DNA of 34,200 nucleotides from Puniceicoccaceae bacterium (GTDB taxonomy: Bacteria > Verrucomicrobiota > Verrucomicrobiia > Opitutales > Coraliomargaritaceae), in NCBI GenBank assembly GCA_022448585.1, contig JAKVCN010000022.1, forward strand, positions 1 to 34,200, given 5' to 3'. Below, piece after piece: positions 25,684-33,816 of this stretch. Below the pieces are notes generated by a model. The model did not search any database. It had not been told where the DNA came from and worked only from the letters and a program-made list of their open reading frames with translations. How positions within the stretch are numbered: position 1 is the stretch's first letter; the number at the start of each line of letters is the position of its first letter. Both the position numbers and the translations under genes were made by a program.

Positions 25684-26442
25684 ATGAATAACTTTACCAA
25701 AAATATATTACTTGGATTAAATGTTGATCACTGTGCAACAGTGCGTCAAGCTCGGTATCGTCAACATGTCCTCGATTATGGCGCAGAAGTCGAGCCTGAC
25801 TGTGTTGAACTAGCCTTGCTTGCTGAAGGAGTCGGCGTGGATAGCATAACCATGCATTTACGTGAGGATCGCCGCCATGTGCAAGGCTCAGATGTTGAGC
25901 GTGCCCGCGAAAAGATTAGCACTCGTCTGAATCTAGAGATGGCTTGTACTTCTGAAATGATTGAATATGCTCTCAAGCTTACACCTCACTCGGTTTGCTT
26001 AGTTCCTGAGAATCGCGAAGAAGTCACCACGGAGGGTGGCTTAGATGTAGCTGGTCAGCGAGAGCGTGTTCGTAAAGTAATTGAAGCAATGCGCAAAGTA
26101 GGTATTTTGACTAGCTTGTTCATTGATCCTAATGTTGCTCAGATTGAGGCTGCTGCAGAGCTTAAAAGCCCGTGGGTTGAGTTGCATACAGGTGCATACG
26201 CTAATGCTTACTACGACGACGGAAGACAACGCGAGCTAGAGTCTCTTGTAAATGCTTCAGAATATGCACACAGCTTAGGGCTCGTTGTGAACGCAGGTCA
26301 TGGTATTAATTATCAGAATATTACCGAGATCGTGCAGATACCACATTTGCATGAGCTTAATATCGGACATTCGATCATAAGCCGTGCACTCTTTGTAGGT
26401 ATCGAGCAGGCAGTTCGTGAAATGCTTGTGCATCTGAGTTAG
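25684..26442 (+). CDS. pdxJ: Pyridoxine 5'-phosphate synthase PdxJ
   Basis: PdxJ condenses 3-amino-2-oxopropyl phosphate with deoxyxylulose 5-phosphate to form pyridoxine 5'-phosphate, the last step of the DXP-dependent vitamin B6 route. The 252 residues show the TIM-barrel family motifs LLGLNVDHCATVRQAR (9-24), DSITMHLREDRRHV, LNLEMACTSEM, CLVPENREEVTTEGGLD, SLFIDPN and ELHTGAYA, with NAGHGINYQN near the end. All are in order, so the enzyme looks complete. PLP made here is the cofactor of GcvP. Confidence 0.96.
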   Translation: MNNFTKNILLGLNVDHCATVRQARYRQHVLDYGAEVEPDCVELALLAEGVGVDSITMHLREDRRHVQGSDVERAREKISTRLNLEMACTSEMIEYALKLTPHSVCLVPENREEVTTEGGLDVAGQRERVRKVIEAMRKVGILTSLFIDPNVAQIEAAAELKSPWVELHTGAYANAYYDDGRQRELESLVNASEYAHSLGLVVNAGHGINYQNITEIVQIPHLHELNIGHSIISRALFVGIEQAVREMLVHLS

Positions 26443-26554
26443 GGTATTGAACTGCCAGTGCAAATATGCCTACCAAAGAGGAGCAATAAAAATTTCAATC
26501 GGATCTGGATTGACAGTGGAGTCATTTATGATGCACTCCGCTAGTCTTTTGGAA

Positions 26555-26631
<77 letters not shown>

Positions 26632-26753
26632 TAAGGCTTCTCTATAATGATGCACTATCTGCCGAGCTAACGCTCTTGTCAGTCGATTGCTTTAGGGACA
26701 ACAGATCCATTATTGCTTTGTGAATTGGCGTGATATTAGCTAACGTTTTGCTC

Positions 26754-27113
26754 ATGAATATTGTAAATATTTCGACTTGCTCCGACTTTATTGCGGAGGA
26801 TTTATCCTTAGCTAAAGAGTTTTTAGGACCGCGAAATAGCCCATTAAAGAATCTTAGTATTGCTAATATAACAATTCCGCCAGGCGTTAGGGTGAAGAAG
26901 CATTACCATCTAGAAAGTGAAGAAACCTATCATATTATAGAGGGCTCTGGAATTATGCACTTAGACGGCGAGGATGCTCCAATTACGAAAGAGCAGGCAG
27001 TTGCGATTGCGCCAGGTCAATGGCATTCAATATACAATCCAAATGAAACTGACTTAGTGATGTGCGTGACTTGCTCACCGCCTTGGAGTATGGAGGATCA
27101 GATCTTTGAGTAG
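26754..27113 (+). CDS. Small single-domain cupin protein
   Basis: A 119-residue monocupin. Motif 1 follows PPGVRVKKHYH with metal ligands His50, His52 and Glu57 in the SEETYHIIEGSG region, and motif 2 is APGQWHSIYN with His91. All four usual metal ligands are therefore present. Function is unknown: small cupins of this type bind a metal and can be isomerases, dioxygenases or sensors. It overlaps the permease gene by 8 bases and heads the ureide run. It is too short for the bicupin (S)-ureidoglycine aminohydrolase and does not look like the AllA ureidoglycolate lyase. The ATG at 26754 is preferred to a GTG at 26730. A role in the pathway is only a neighbourhood guess. Confidence 0.82.
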   Translation: MNIVNISTCSDFIAEDLSLAKEFLGPRNSPLKNLSIANITIPPGVRVKKHYHLESEETYHIIEGSGIMHLDGEDAPITKEQAVAIAPGQWHSIYNPNETDLVMCVTCSPPWSMEDQIFE

Positions 27114-28026
27114 CTCTAGGAATGCAGGCAAAGGGGTTGCTCTCGTTGCCATTAGCGGTATCTGCTGGGGCTTCCACGGCGTGATGATAAAATATGCAAT
27201 AGGTCTAGGAGCCTCATTCATGCAGGTTCTCTTGGTTGAAGTCTCATTTGCTTTCGTCTTTTTTGCTTTTTTTGGCTCTAAGTTTTTTAAAGAAAACCAA
27301 CCACAAGGTTTTGTGCAGTGGTTCAGACTTATTTTAATCGGCTTGGCTACAATTGGAGTCGGTTATTTTCTTTTTCTTTCATATAGTCTAGGCCCTGTTG
27401 CTATCCCCGCTACATTAATGTTTCTTTACCTACCAATTGTGTATGGATTTTCAATTTTCACGAAGAATCAACGTCTTTCCCTGATTAAATCCTTCGCTAT
27501 TTTATCCGTGCTTTTGGGTGCTATTTTAACGACGCAGATTTTTTCTACTTTTCATCAGTCGAGTGCTTTAGCATCGGTTATTGCTGCATCTTGTGCATCA
27601 ATGTGTTATGCTCTAGTTTTTATATTAACGCCAAGCGTTGGTGCTTATACATCGGCTGAATTTCGATCTTTTACGGTATCTGGAATTGGATTAATAGGTT
27701 GTATTCTTATAATACAGAGTGCTCCCTCATTGTGGTATGATCTTGGTGAAAACGCGGCGGAGTTTTATATTTTTGCTGTATTACTAGGGGTAGTTGGTCA
27801 AGTGCTTCCAGTTATTTCTTTAATGAAGGGCTTGCCGTTAACTGGAAGCAGCCTTGGCGGAGTGGTCGCATCTATCGAACTGCCAATAGCCGTTCTAAGT
27901 GCATTAGTTTTACTTGGAGAGGCGCTCACAGTAGTTAAAATCTTTGGAGTTTTGCTCGTTTTATTGGGTATAGTAATTTATAACTTTGCTGAGAAATTAA
28001 GGTTGGGACGTCAACCGCTACTGTAA
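27106..28026 (+). CDS. EamA-family (DMT superfamily) permease
   Basis: A 306-residue inner-membrane protein of about ten hydrophobic helices arranged as two five-helix EamA repeats. The first repeat is marked by VALVAISGICWGFHGVMIK near the N-terminus and the second by the ELPIAVLSALVLLGEALT stretch with its conserved proline and glutamate, a standard DMT signature. The start is a TTG at 27106, backed by a rare Shine-Dalgarno in this window (GGAGG at 27092-27096, 9 bases upstream), inside the cupin gene. Substrates of this superfamily vary. The position between cupin and uraD suggests a purine breakdown product or related metabolite, import or export undetermined. Confidence 0.85.
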   Translation: MSSSRNAGKGVALVAISGICWGFHGVMIKYAIGLGASFMQVLLVEVSFAFVFFAFFGSKFFKENQPQGFVQWFRLILIGLATIGVGYFLFLSYSLGPVAIPATLMFLYLPIVYGFSIFTKNQRLSLIKSFAILSVLLGAILTTQIFSTFHQSSALASVIAASCASMCYALVFILTPSVGAYTSAEFRSFTVSGIGLIGCILIIQSAPSLWYDLGENAAEFYIFAVLLGVVGQVLPVISLMKGLPLTGSSLGGVVASIELPIAVLSALVLLGEALTVVKIFGVLLVLLGIVIYNFAEKLRLGRQPLL

Positions 28027-28035
28027 CTAAAAGCG

Positions 28036-28572
28036 ATGAATAAAATTAGCCTAGTTGGATTAAATGCATTGGATTCTGCCAGTTTTGGTAAAGTTCTATC
28101 AGGGGTCTACGAACATTCTCCTTGGGTGATTACTGAAGCGGCGCGTAGTCGACCTTTTAGCACGATGAAAGAATTGCAGGCCTCATGTGAGGCGGCAATA
28201 GATCGTGCGTCCCATGAAGCGCAAGTTTTACTCATACAAGCGCATCCAGATTTAGCGGTGAAGCTAGATCAACTTCCACATCTAACCGAGTTCTCCAAGA
28301 AAGAGCAATCGAAGGCTGGATTTGCTATGCTTAAAACTGCTGAAATTGATGAACTAAGGGCGGAGTTAACTCGCTACCGCGCGCGCTTTGGACATCCTTT
28401 TATTCTATGTGTTACAGAGTATTCTGCAGTTGATGTTCTTCCGATCTTAAAAACGCGTATGCAGTGTGAACAAATTGAGGAAAAATATAATTGTCTCTCT
28501 CAGATTGCTCGAATCGGATGGCATCGTCTTTGCTCTATTCTTGAAAACTCACATGAATCATCACCAATATGA
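28036..28572 (+). CDS. uraD: 2-oxo-4-hydroxy-4-carboxy-5-ureidoimidazoline (OHCU) decarboxylase
   Basis: UraD decarboxylates OHCU to S-allantoin, the third step after urate oxidation. The 178 residues carry VYEHSPWVITEAARSRPF (24-41), AHPDLA (69-74) with the catalytic histidine, FSKKEQSKAG (86-95) containing the conserved glutamate, and FGHPFI (118-123). These are the usual active-site positions for this family. The gene is 9 bases after the permease and its stop overlaps the uraH start by 4 bases (ATGA), showing translational coupling. Its presence with uraH implies that a urate oxidase of some type acts in this organism, though none is visible here. Confidence 0.94.
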   Translation: MNKISLVGLNALDSASFGKVLSGVYEHSPWVITEAARSRPFSTMKELQASCEAAIDRASHEAQVLLIQAHPDLAVKLDQLPHLTEFSKKEQSKAGFAMLKTAEIDELRAELTRYRARFGHPFILCVTEYSAVDVLPILKTRMQCEQIEEKYNCLSQIARIGWHRLCSILENSHESSPI

Positions 28573-28925
28573 CTGCTAAACTTACAACCCATGTATTAGA
28601 TACCTATCATGGCAAACCCGCTTCAGGGGTTTGTTGGATATTAGAATTTAAAAGTCTTGAGGGTGGGTGGAATCAAATTTCTGCAGGAACTACAAATGAG
28701 GATGGGCGAACAGGCGGAGCACTAATTGCAGGTGAAGCTCTAGTAACAGGTTGCTACCGTCTTAGATTCGATGTTGCGAGTTACTTTTCTAGCAATGGAG
28801 TGCAGCTCTCAGAGCCTCCTTTTTTAGCGGAAGTCGTGCTCCAAGTAAACTTAGTAGCAGGCGAGAGTTATCACGTGCCGTTGCTGTGTTCACCATGGAG
28901 CTATTCAACTTATCGTGGGAGCTGA
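28569..28925 (+). CDS. uraH: 5-hydroxyisourate hydrolase (transthyretin-like)
   Basis: HIU hydrolase opens 5-hydroxyisourate to OHCU. The 118 residues show all diagnostic positions: His8 in LTTHVLDT, Arg47 in NEDGRTGG, His102 in YHVPLL, and the C-terminal tetrapeptide YRGS (115-118) that distinguishes the enzyme from transthyretin. There is no extended N-terminal signal, so it is cytoplasmic. It overlaps uraD by ATGA and precedes the M20 amidohydrolase by 4 bases; its last codons supply a GGAG (28918-28921) 8 bases before that ATG. Confidence 0.96.
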   Translation: MTAKLTTHVLDTYHGKPASGVCWILEFKSLEGGWNQISAGTTNEDGRTGGALIAGEALVTGCYRLRFDVASYFSSNGVQLSEPPFLAEVVLQVNLVAGESYHVPLLCSPWSYSTYRGS

Positions 28926-28929
28926 TTGA

Positions 28930-30192
28930 ATGGACTTGCTTGAGAGTGCCACACAATCAGCCGGTGCACGTTTGATTGAAAGACTCGGGGTGATGCGTCG
29001 AATTTCCCAAAGAAATGATTGGATCGAGCGCATTTTATTTTCTCCGGCAGCAGAAGAAGCCGCTTATAAATTAAAGGGCTGGATGAAAGCGACGGGCATG
29101 GACACGATTTACGATCCACTTACCAACGTATACGGGCAAATTGTGTTTTCAACAGAAGGACCAGATGCGCCTCGAATACATTTAGGCTCACACTACGATA
29201 CAGTTGTCAATGCCGGAGCTTTTGATGGTATCCTAGGTGTTTTGATTGGTATCGCTGTGGCAGAGGCAATTGTTGAATCAAAAGAACCCTTCAGTCATAA
29301 CTTATCGGTCTTAGCATTCTGTGATGAGGAAGGCGTGCGTTTTAATACAACATTTTTGGGGAGTGCATATTTGAGCGGCCAGTTTGATGAAGCTTGGCTG
29401 CATAAAGAGGATGAATTTGGCAAAACACTCGGTGAGTGGCTGGTGGATCGTGCAGAATCAATTGATACAATCCTTAGTGCGCATGAGTCTCCTTATGTAC
29501 GCCCTCAAGACCTCTACTTAGAAACTCATATTGAACAGGGGCCTATCTTAGAGTCATCGAACAAAGGAGTCGGCGTTTTTACTCGTATTGCTGCACAACT
29601 TCGCTCTGAAATTATTTTAACAGGCTGTGCTGGACATGCGGGCACTATTCCTGCGCGATTACGCAAAGATCCTTTGCCAGTAGCAAGTGAGATGGTTTTA
29701 GCGGTGAACGATCTATGCCGAAGTGATGAACGTATTCGAGCAACCGTCGGACAGCTTGAAGTCATACCTAATGCCAGTAATGTTATCCCCGGTCAGGTGA
29801 AGTTTTCGATCGATATGCGTCATCCCGACATGGAAGGCTTGAAATTGGCGCATGATAAGTTGACTAAGAAAATCGAATGGATTGCGAAGCGATCGAACCT
29901 TGAACTTGGATACAAGGTAGTTCACCAGGCTAGTGATGCACGATTAGACGATAAACTTACAGACGCTTTGGATGAGAGTTGTGAGGCGCTCCAAGGATCG
30001 TCCATGCGCATGTTCAGTGGGGCTGGTCATGATGGTATGAAGCTAGCGCAAGTGTGTCCCACTGGAATGTTAGCTGTGCGATGCAAAGATGGACTAAGCC
30101 ATCATCCAGATGAGTTTGCTTCTAATGCGGATTGTCTGCTCGCTTTCAAAACTATGCTACGCACCGTACTTATGATAGATAAAAACCGCTAG
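28930..30192 (+). CDS. Allantoate amidohydrolase-type M20 enzyme
   Basis: A zinc-dependent M20-family amidohydrolase (hydantoinase/carbamoylase group), here most likely opening allantoate to ureidoglycine with release of ammonia and CO2, or a ureidoglycolate-type variant. The 420 residues include GSHYDTVVNAGAFDGILG (metal His and Asp), FCDEEGVRFNTTFLGS (Glu pair), ETHIEQGPILE, CAGHAGTIPARLRKDPL in the dimerisation domain, and SGAGHDGM near the C-terminus. The length is normal. N-carbamoyl-amino-acid hydrolases share these motifs, so the exact substrate comes from the operon: it lies between uraH and allantoinase. The name allC is likely but unproven. Confidence 0.85.
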   Translation: MDLLESATQSAGARLIERLGVMRRISQRNDWIERILFSPAAEEAAYKLKGWMKATGMDTIYDPLTNVYGQIVFSTEGPDAPRIHLGSHYDTVVNAGAFDGILGVLIGIAVAEAIVESKEPFSHNLSVLAFCDEEGVRFNTTFLGSAYLSGQFDEAWLHKEDEFGKTLGEWLVDRAESIDTILSAHESPYVRPQDLYLETHIEQGPILESSNKGVGVFTRIAAQLRSEIILTGCAGHAGTIPARLRKDPLPVASEMVLAVNDLCRSDERIRATVGQLEVIPNASNVIPGQVKFSIDMRHPDMEGLKLAHDKLTKKIEWIAKRSNLELGYKVVHQASDARLDDKLTDALDESCEALQGSSMRMFSGAGHDGMKLAQVCPTGMLAVRCKDGLSHHPDEFASNADCLLAFKTMLRTVLMIDKNR

Positions 30193-30196
30193 CGCG

Positions 30197-31546
30197 ATGT
30201 TTGATACGATTATCAGAGATGTACAAATCATTAAGAATGATTCATGGCTTCACGTGGATCTTGGAGTTAGCGATGGGTCATTTGCTGAAATAGCAACTAG
30301 TATTTCTGGGAGTTCACGCAAGGAAGTAGATGGCAAAGGTGCATTTTGTTTGGCTGGGGGAGTGGACCTACATGTTCATTTTAATGATCCTGGGCGGACA
30401 CATTGGGAAGGTTTTAAAACAGGTAGTGCCGCCGCTGCTGCGGCTGGTATCTCATTCTTAGCTGAAATGCCTTTAAATAGTATACCTTCAACCACAAGTG
30501 TGGATGCCTTGCAGACTAAATTAGCAGCTATTGATAATAAATCGTATGTTGATTTCGGTCTCTGGGGAGGGGTCGTACCAGGAAATAATGCTGATCTAGA
30601 ACCGCTCGCTAAAGCTGGTGTTATTGGTTTTAAAGCCTTCATGGCCCCAAGTGGTAATGATGATTTTGATAAATCAAGCCGATCAACGCTCCGTGAAGCG
30701 ATGTTGCGAATTGCTCCAACAGGGCTGCGTTTAGCTCTGCATGCAGAAGACCCAATTGTACTTGAGCGTGCTTCAAATCGATTAAAAAGGAAAGTTAGCG
30801 CTTTTGATTGGGAGGCATCTAGACCAGTTGAAGCTGAAATTAGCGCGACCAAAGTAGCCATCGAACTTTCCTTAGAAACAGGATGTCCCATTACTATTGT
30901 GCATGTTAGCTCTGTAGAAGTTCTGACTACTATACAAAATGCGAAGCGTCAGGGTGTTGATATTATTTGTGAGACTTGCCCGCATTATTTGTTGCTTTCA
31001 AGAGCAGATGCAGACTGCATTGGAGCAGATGCTAAGTGCGCGCCGCCTCTGCGATCTAAGGCTCGAAGGAGAGCGCTTGAGCAAGCAGTCATTGATAATT
31101 TAATCGATACCATTGGCTCCGACCATTCTCCAAGTCCACCTTCGATGAAGTTGGATCAATCTTTTTTTGATGCTTGGGGAGGTATAGCAGGAATCCAACA
31201 TGGCTACCCTCTATTACTTAGTCGTTATGGAATGAATGCACTCTCTCGCATACAAATGATACAGAAGCTGTGTTGCCAATCCCCCGCAGAAGTCATGTCC
31301 TTAAAATCTAAGGGCTCATTAGATCTTACCAAGGATGCTGATTTTACATTGATCCAACCCTTAGAATCGACTTCAGAGATTGAGGCAGATGCCTTGTTAA
31401 CAAGGCATCAACGTTCAGCTTATCTTGGTAGTAAGATTAATATAGAAGTAGTTTCAACTTGGTTACGAGGGCGGGCAGTAACTATGAACGGTCAGCTTCT
31501 CGAAGAGGCGCCTTTTGGCAAATTTATGCCACGCTCTGATAAATGA
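30197..31546 (+). CDS. allB: Allantoinase
   Basis: Allantoinase opens the hydantoin ring of allantoin to allantoate. The 449-residue amidohydrolase has LHVHFNDPGRTHWEGF (58-73) with metal His59 and His61, the carbamylated-lysine segment GVIGFKAFM (Lys146), LHAEDP (His182), VHVSS (His236), ETCPHYL and the catalytic aspartate in GSDHSPSPP (Asp309). The HVHFN-type first motif and THWEGF are characteristic of allantoinase rather than dihydropyrimidinase. It starts 4 bases after the M20 gene and its TGA overlaps the amidase ATG. Order in the pathway is uraH, uraD, allB, M20, so gene order is not reaction order. Confidence 0.93.
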   Translation: MFDTIIRDVQIIKNDSWLHVDLGVSDGSFAEIATSISGSSRKEVDGKGAFCLAGGVDLHVHFNDPGRTHWEGFKTGSAAAAAAGISFLAEMPLNSIPSTTSVDALQTKLAAIDNKSYVDFGLWGGVVPGNNADLEPLAKAGVIGFKAFMAPSGNDDFDKSSRSTLREAMLRIAPTGLRLALHAEDPIVLERASNRLKRKVSAFDWEASRPVEAEISATKVAIELSLETGCPITIVHVSSVEVLTTIQNAKRQGVDIICETCPHYLLLSRADADCIGADAKCAPPLRSKARRRALEQAVIDNLIDTIGSDHSPSPPSMKLDQSFFDAWGGIAGIQHGYPLLLSRYGMNALSRIQMIQKLCCQSPAEVMSLKSKGSLDLTKDADFTLIQPLESTSEIEADALLTRHQRSAYLGSKINIEVVSTWLRGRAVTMNGQLLEEAPFGKFMPRSDK

Positions 31547-32787
31547 TTAGAAATTCCATAGAGTTCACCCAGAAAAGCTTTATCACTGATACGAAGCAAT
31601 GGGCGCGTTTGATTGATGAGTCTCTTTATGAATGTGTCAAAAAAACTGGCAGCTCTGTTGTCAGTCAATTAATACTAGATAAAGAAAAACCTATAGATGG
31701 ACCGTTAAAGGGCGTGCCGTTTGCTGTAAAAGATTTATTCGATGTGACGGGGTTTCCAAGTCAGAACTCGTCTATATTACCAGAGTTTAAAGCAAATGCG
31801 ACTGAAGATTCTCAAATTGTTGCGCGTATGAAAGAATTGGGTGCTACTTGTGTGGCTAAAACTCAGATGAATGAATTTGCTTACGGGCTCTCAGGAGAGA
31901 ATCCGCACTTTGGTCATTGCCAACATCCCGTTTTGAAAAATTGTTTGAGTGGAGGATCAAGTAGTGGTTCAGCGCATATGGTTGGAGCGGGTTATTTGCC
32001 TTTGAGTATTGGTACCGATACAGGTGGTTCCGTTCGACTTCCTGCTGCTTGGTGTGGCCTTTATGGAATTCGTTGGATACCAGGTTATTTCTTAGAAGGT
32101 GCTTTCCCCTTGGCTCCAAGCTATGATACGATTGGCTGGTTTACTACCTCTTCTGAGGATATGGTACGTACTATCAAAGCTTGGTTTAGTTGTGATAGTG
32201 CAAACTCTGCTTTGGCGTTAAGAGGTTGCTCGATTTTACCGAAACATTTACTCGAAATTGAATCTTTAGATCGTTTACGGGCAGTAGTTTCTAAATTAAA
32301 AATCGGGCAACTAGTTAATGCTAATGCTTTTGAAGCGCTCTTACCAAAGTGCCAATATGCTTTCAATATATTGCAAAGTTTAGAAGCATATTCGATACAT
32401 GAGTCGCTTATCAAAAAGTTTGGTAAATTTTATGATCCACAAGTAAGGGATCGTATCTTGCGTGCAAAAAAATGGACACAGGGGGACATATCTATGGCGC
32501 ATAAGTACAGAGATCAGATCACCAATTGGTTTAATGACTTTTTTGAATCATTTGATTTTCTAGTAATGCCTATATGTCCAAGACCAACTGTTCCAATTGT
32601 AGATGTCCGTCCTGAATTACGCGAGAGGATACTCCAATTAACAACACCTGCGAGCTTATCAGGCCTGCCTGCTTTGGCGGTTCCTATCTGGCTGGATGAT
32701 AAGCGCTCGGTTGGTATACAGTTTATCTTTAAAAATGTAGAACCTGCGGTACCATTGGCATTACTTAAGTTATGCAAAAGCATTTAA
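31543..32787 (+). CDS. Amidase-signature family enzyme in the ureide operon
   Basis: An amide hydrolase with the Lys-cisSer-Ser triad: Lys63 in FAVKDLFDV, Ser139 in LSGGSSSGSA and Ser163 in GTDTGGSVRLPA. The segment MNEFAYGLSGENPHFGH resembles AtzE-type or plant AMI1-type amidases more than GatA. The 414 residues are on the short side for the family, and the C-terminal half is weakly conserved with no allophanate-hydrolase C domain. It is coupled to allantoinase by ATGA overlap and overlaps the transporter gene by 16 bases. Likely substrates are small ureides such as ureidoglycolate, oxamate or allophanate. That is inference from position, and the true substrate is open. Confidence 0.85.
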   Translation: MIRNSIEFTQKSFITDTKQWARLIDESLYECVKKTGSSVVSQLILDKEKPIDGPLKGVPFAVKDLFDVTGFPSQNSSILPEFKANATEDSQIVARMKELGATCVAKTQMNEFAYGLSGENPHFGHCQHPVLKNCLSGGSSSGSAHMVGAGYLPLSIGTDTGGSVRLPAAWCGLYGIRWIPGYFLEGAFPLAPSYDTIGWFTTSSEDMVRTIKAWFSCDSANSALALRGCSILPKHLLEIESLDRLRAVVSKLKIGQLVNANAFEALLPKCQYAFNILQSLEAYSIHESLIKKFGKFYDPQVRDRILRAKKWTQGDISMAHKYRDQITNWFNDFFESFDFLVMPICPRPTVPIVDVRPELRERILQLTTPASLSGLPALAVPIWLDDKRSVGIQFIFKNVEPAVPLALLKLCKSI

Positions 32788-33749
32788 AAAAACATGCCTT
32801 TACTTTGTGGCTTCTATTTGCGGTCATATTAGCCGTGCTGTTTCCTGCATACGGCAGTAAAGGGGGGCTCTTATATCCTCAAATTAGTACAAATATAGGT
32901 GTTTGGTTGATCTTTTTCCTCCAAGGAATCGCTTTGCCGACCAGCGATTTAACCTCAGGTTATAGTCCTAAACGTCTTCATGCGTTTGTTTTGTCATGGA
33001 ACTATATAATTTTTCCGATTGTGGTAGGAGTACTCTTGCTACCTCTATCACTTGCTGTTCCTAACGAATTAAGGCTTGGCTTTTGGTTGCTCGCAATTTT
33101 GCCAACAACTGTATCTTCAGCAGTTGTTTTTTCAACGGTTTCTAAAGGCAATACGTCTAATGCGATTTTTTCGACTGTCTTTTCTAATTTACTTTCAGTC
33201 CTCTTAGTACCTGCGGTTGCTGTTGCTTATTTATCCGTTGAATCTGGTATAAGTCTCTCACTAAGCCCATTGTTTTCAAAATTGTTCCTTATAATTATTG
33301 CCCCCCTAATACTGGGTCAGCTTGTTAGGAAATGGCTGCCCAAAATTTCCGCTACGATTGCTAATAGAACTAAAGGCTTTGGGAATTGGATTATTATTTT
33401 TATCGTACATTGTGCATTTGCGCAGAGTGTTAGCTCTGGCTTCTTAATCGAGTTAGGTCTTTTCTCGATTTTCAAAATTATATCGATAACTATTTTGATT
33501 TTGCTCGTTGTAAGTCAGTTTGTTTGGTGGTCCTCGAATCTTTTACATTTATCTAAGGAGCAGCGTATTTCCGCATTTTTTTGCTCCAGCCAGAAGTCTT
33601 TAGCTACAGGTCTGCCTCTAACTACATCTATTTTAGCCTCAGCGCCTGGTATAGTGGATGTTGCCTCAGTACTAATCCCGCTTATGTGCTACCATCCCGC
33701 ACAACTTATTTTAGCAGGGATTTTATCGAACCGCTGGGGGTCCAACTAA
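32772..33749 (+). CDS. SBF-like (bile acid:sodium symporter family) transporter
   Basis: A 325-residue membrane protein with about nine to ten hydrophobic helices. Hallmarks of the SBF-like group are LLFAVILAVLFPAYGSKGG (15-33), GIALPTSDL and the unwound-helix segments PTTVSSAVVFSTVSKGN and CSSQKSLATGLPL. Family members move organic anions, sometimes with sodium. The gene overlaps the amidase end and closes the operon, so import of a purine breakdown product such as a ureide is a reasonable guess. The protein seems complete at both ends. A weak hairpin with a T run follows its stop. Confidence 0.82.
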   Translation: MQKHLKKHAFTLWLLFAVILAVLFPAYGSKGGLLYPQISTNIGVWLIFFLQGIALPTSDLTSGYSPKRLHAFVLSWNYIIFPIVVGVLLLPLSLAVPNELRLGFWLLAILPTTVSSAVVFSTVSKGNTSNAIFSTVFSNLLSVLLVPAVAVAYLSVESGISLSLSPLFSKLFLIIIAPLILGQLVRKWLPKISATIANRTKGFGNWIIIFIVHCAFAQSVSSGFLIELGLFSIFKIISITILILLVVSQFVWWSSNLLHLSKEQRISAFFCSSQKSLATGLPLTTSILASAPGIVDVASVLIPLMCYHPAQLILAGILSNRWGSN

Positions 33750-33772
33750 CTTAGCTTGTAGGGTTAGTTTTT
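33744..33772 (+). terminator. Weak intrinsic terminator candidate after the transporter
   Basis: AACTAAC (33744-33750), a 12-base loop and GTTAGTT (33763-33769) form a 7-base-pair AT-rich hairpin followed by a short T run. The first arm includes the transporter stop codon. It faces the plus-strand operon and not the opposing deaminase gene. Confidence 0.3.
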
Positions 33773-33816
33773 CGATGAGAAAGTTTGCGAGTTTTTGAAA
33801 AGAGTTTTTAGCACAA

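Noticed and set aside
30376-30891. 171-codon minus-strand frame inside allantoinase
   Set aside because: Antisense shadow of a frame with complete allantoinase motifs; no family features of its own.
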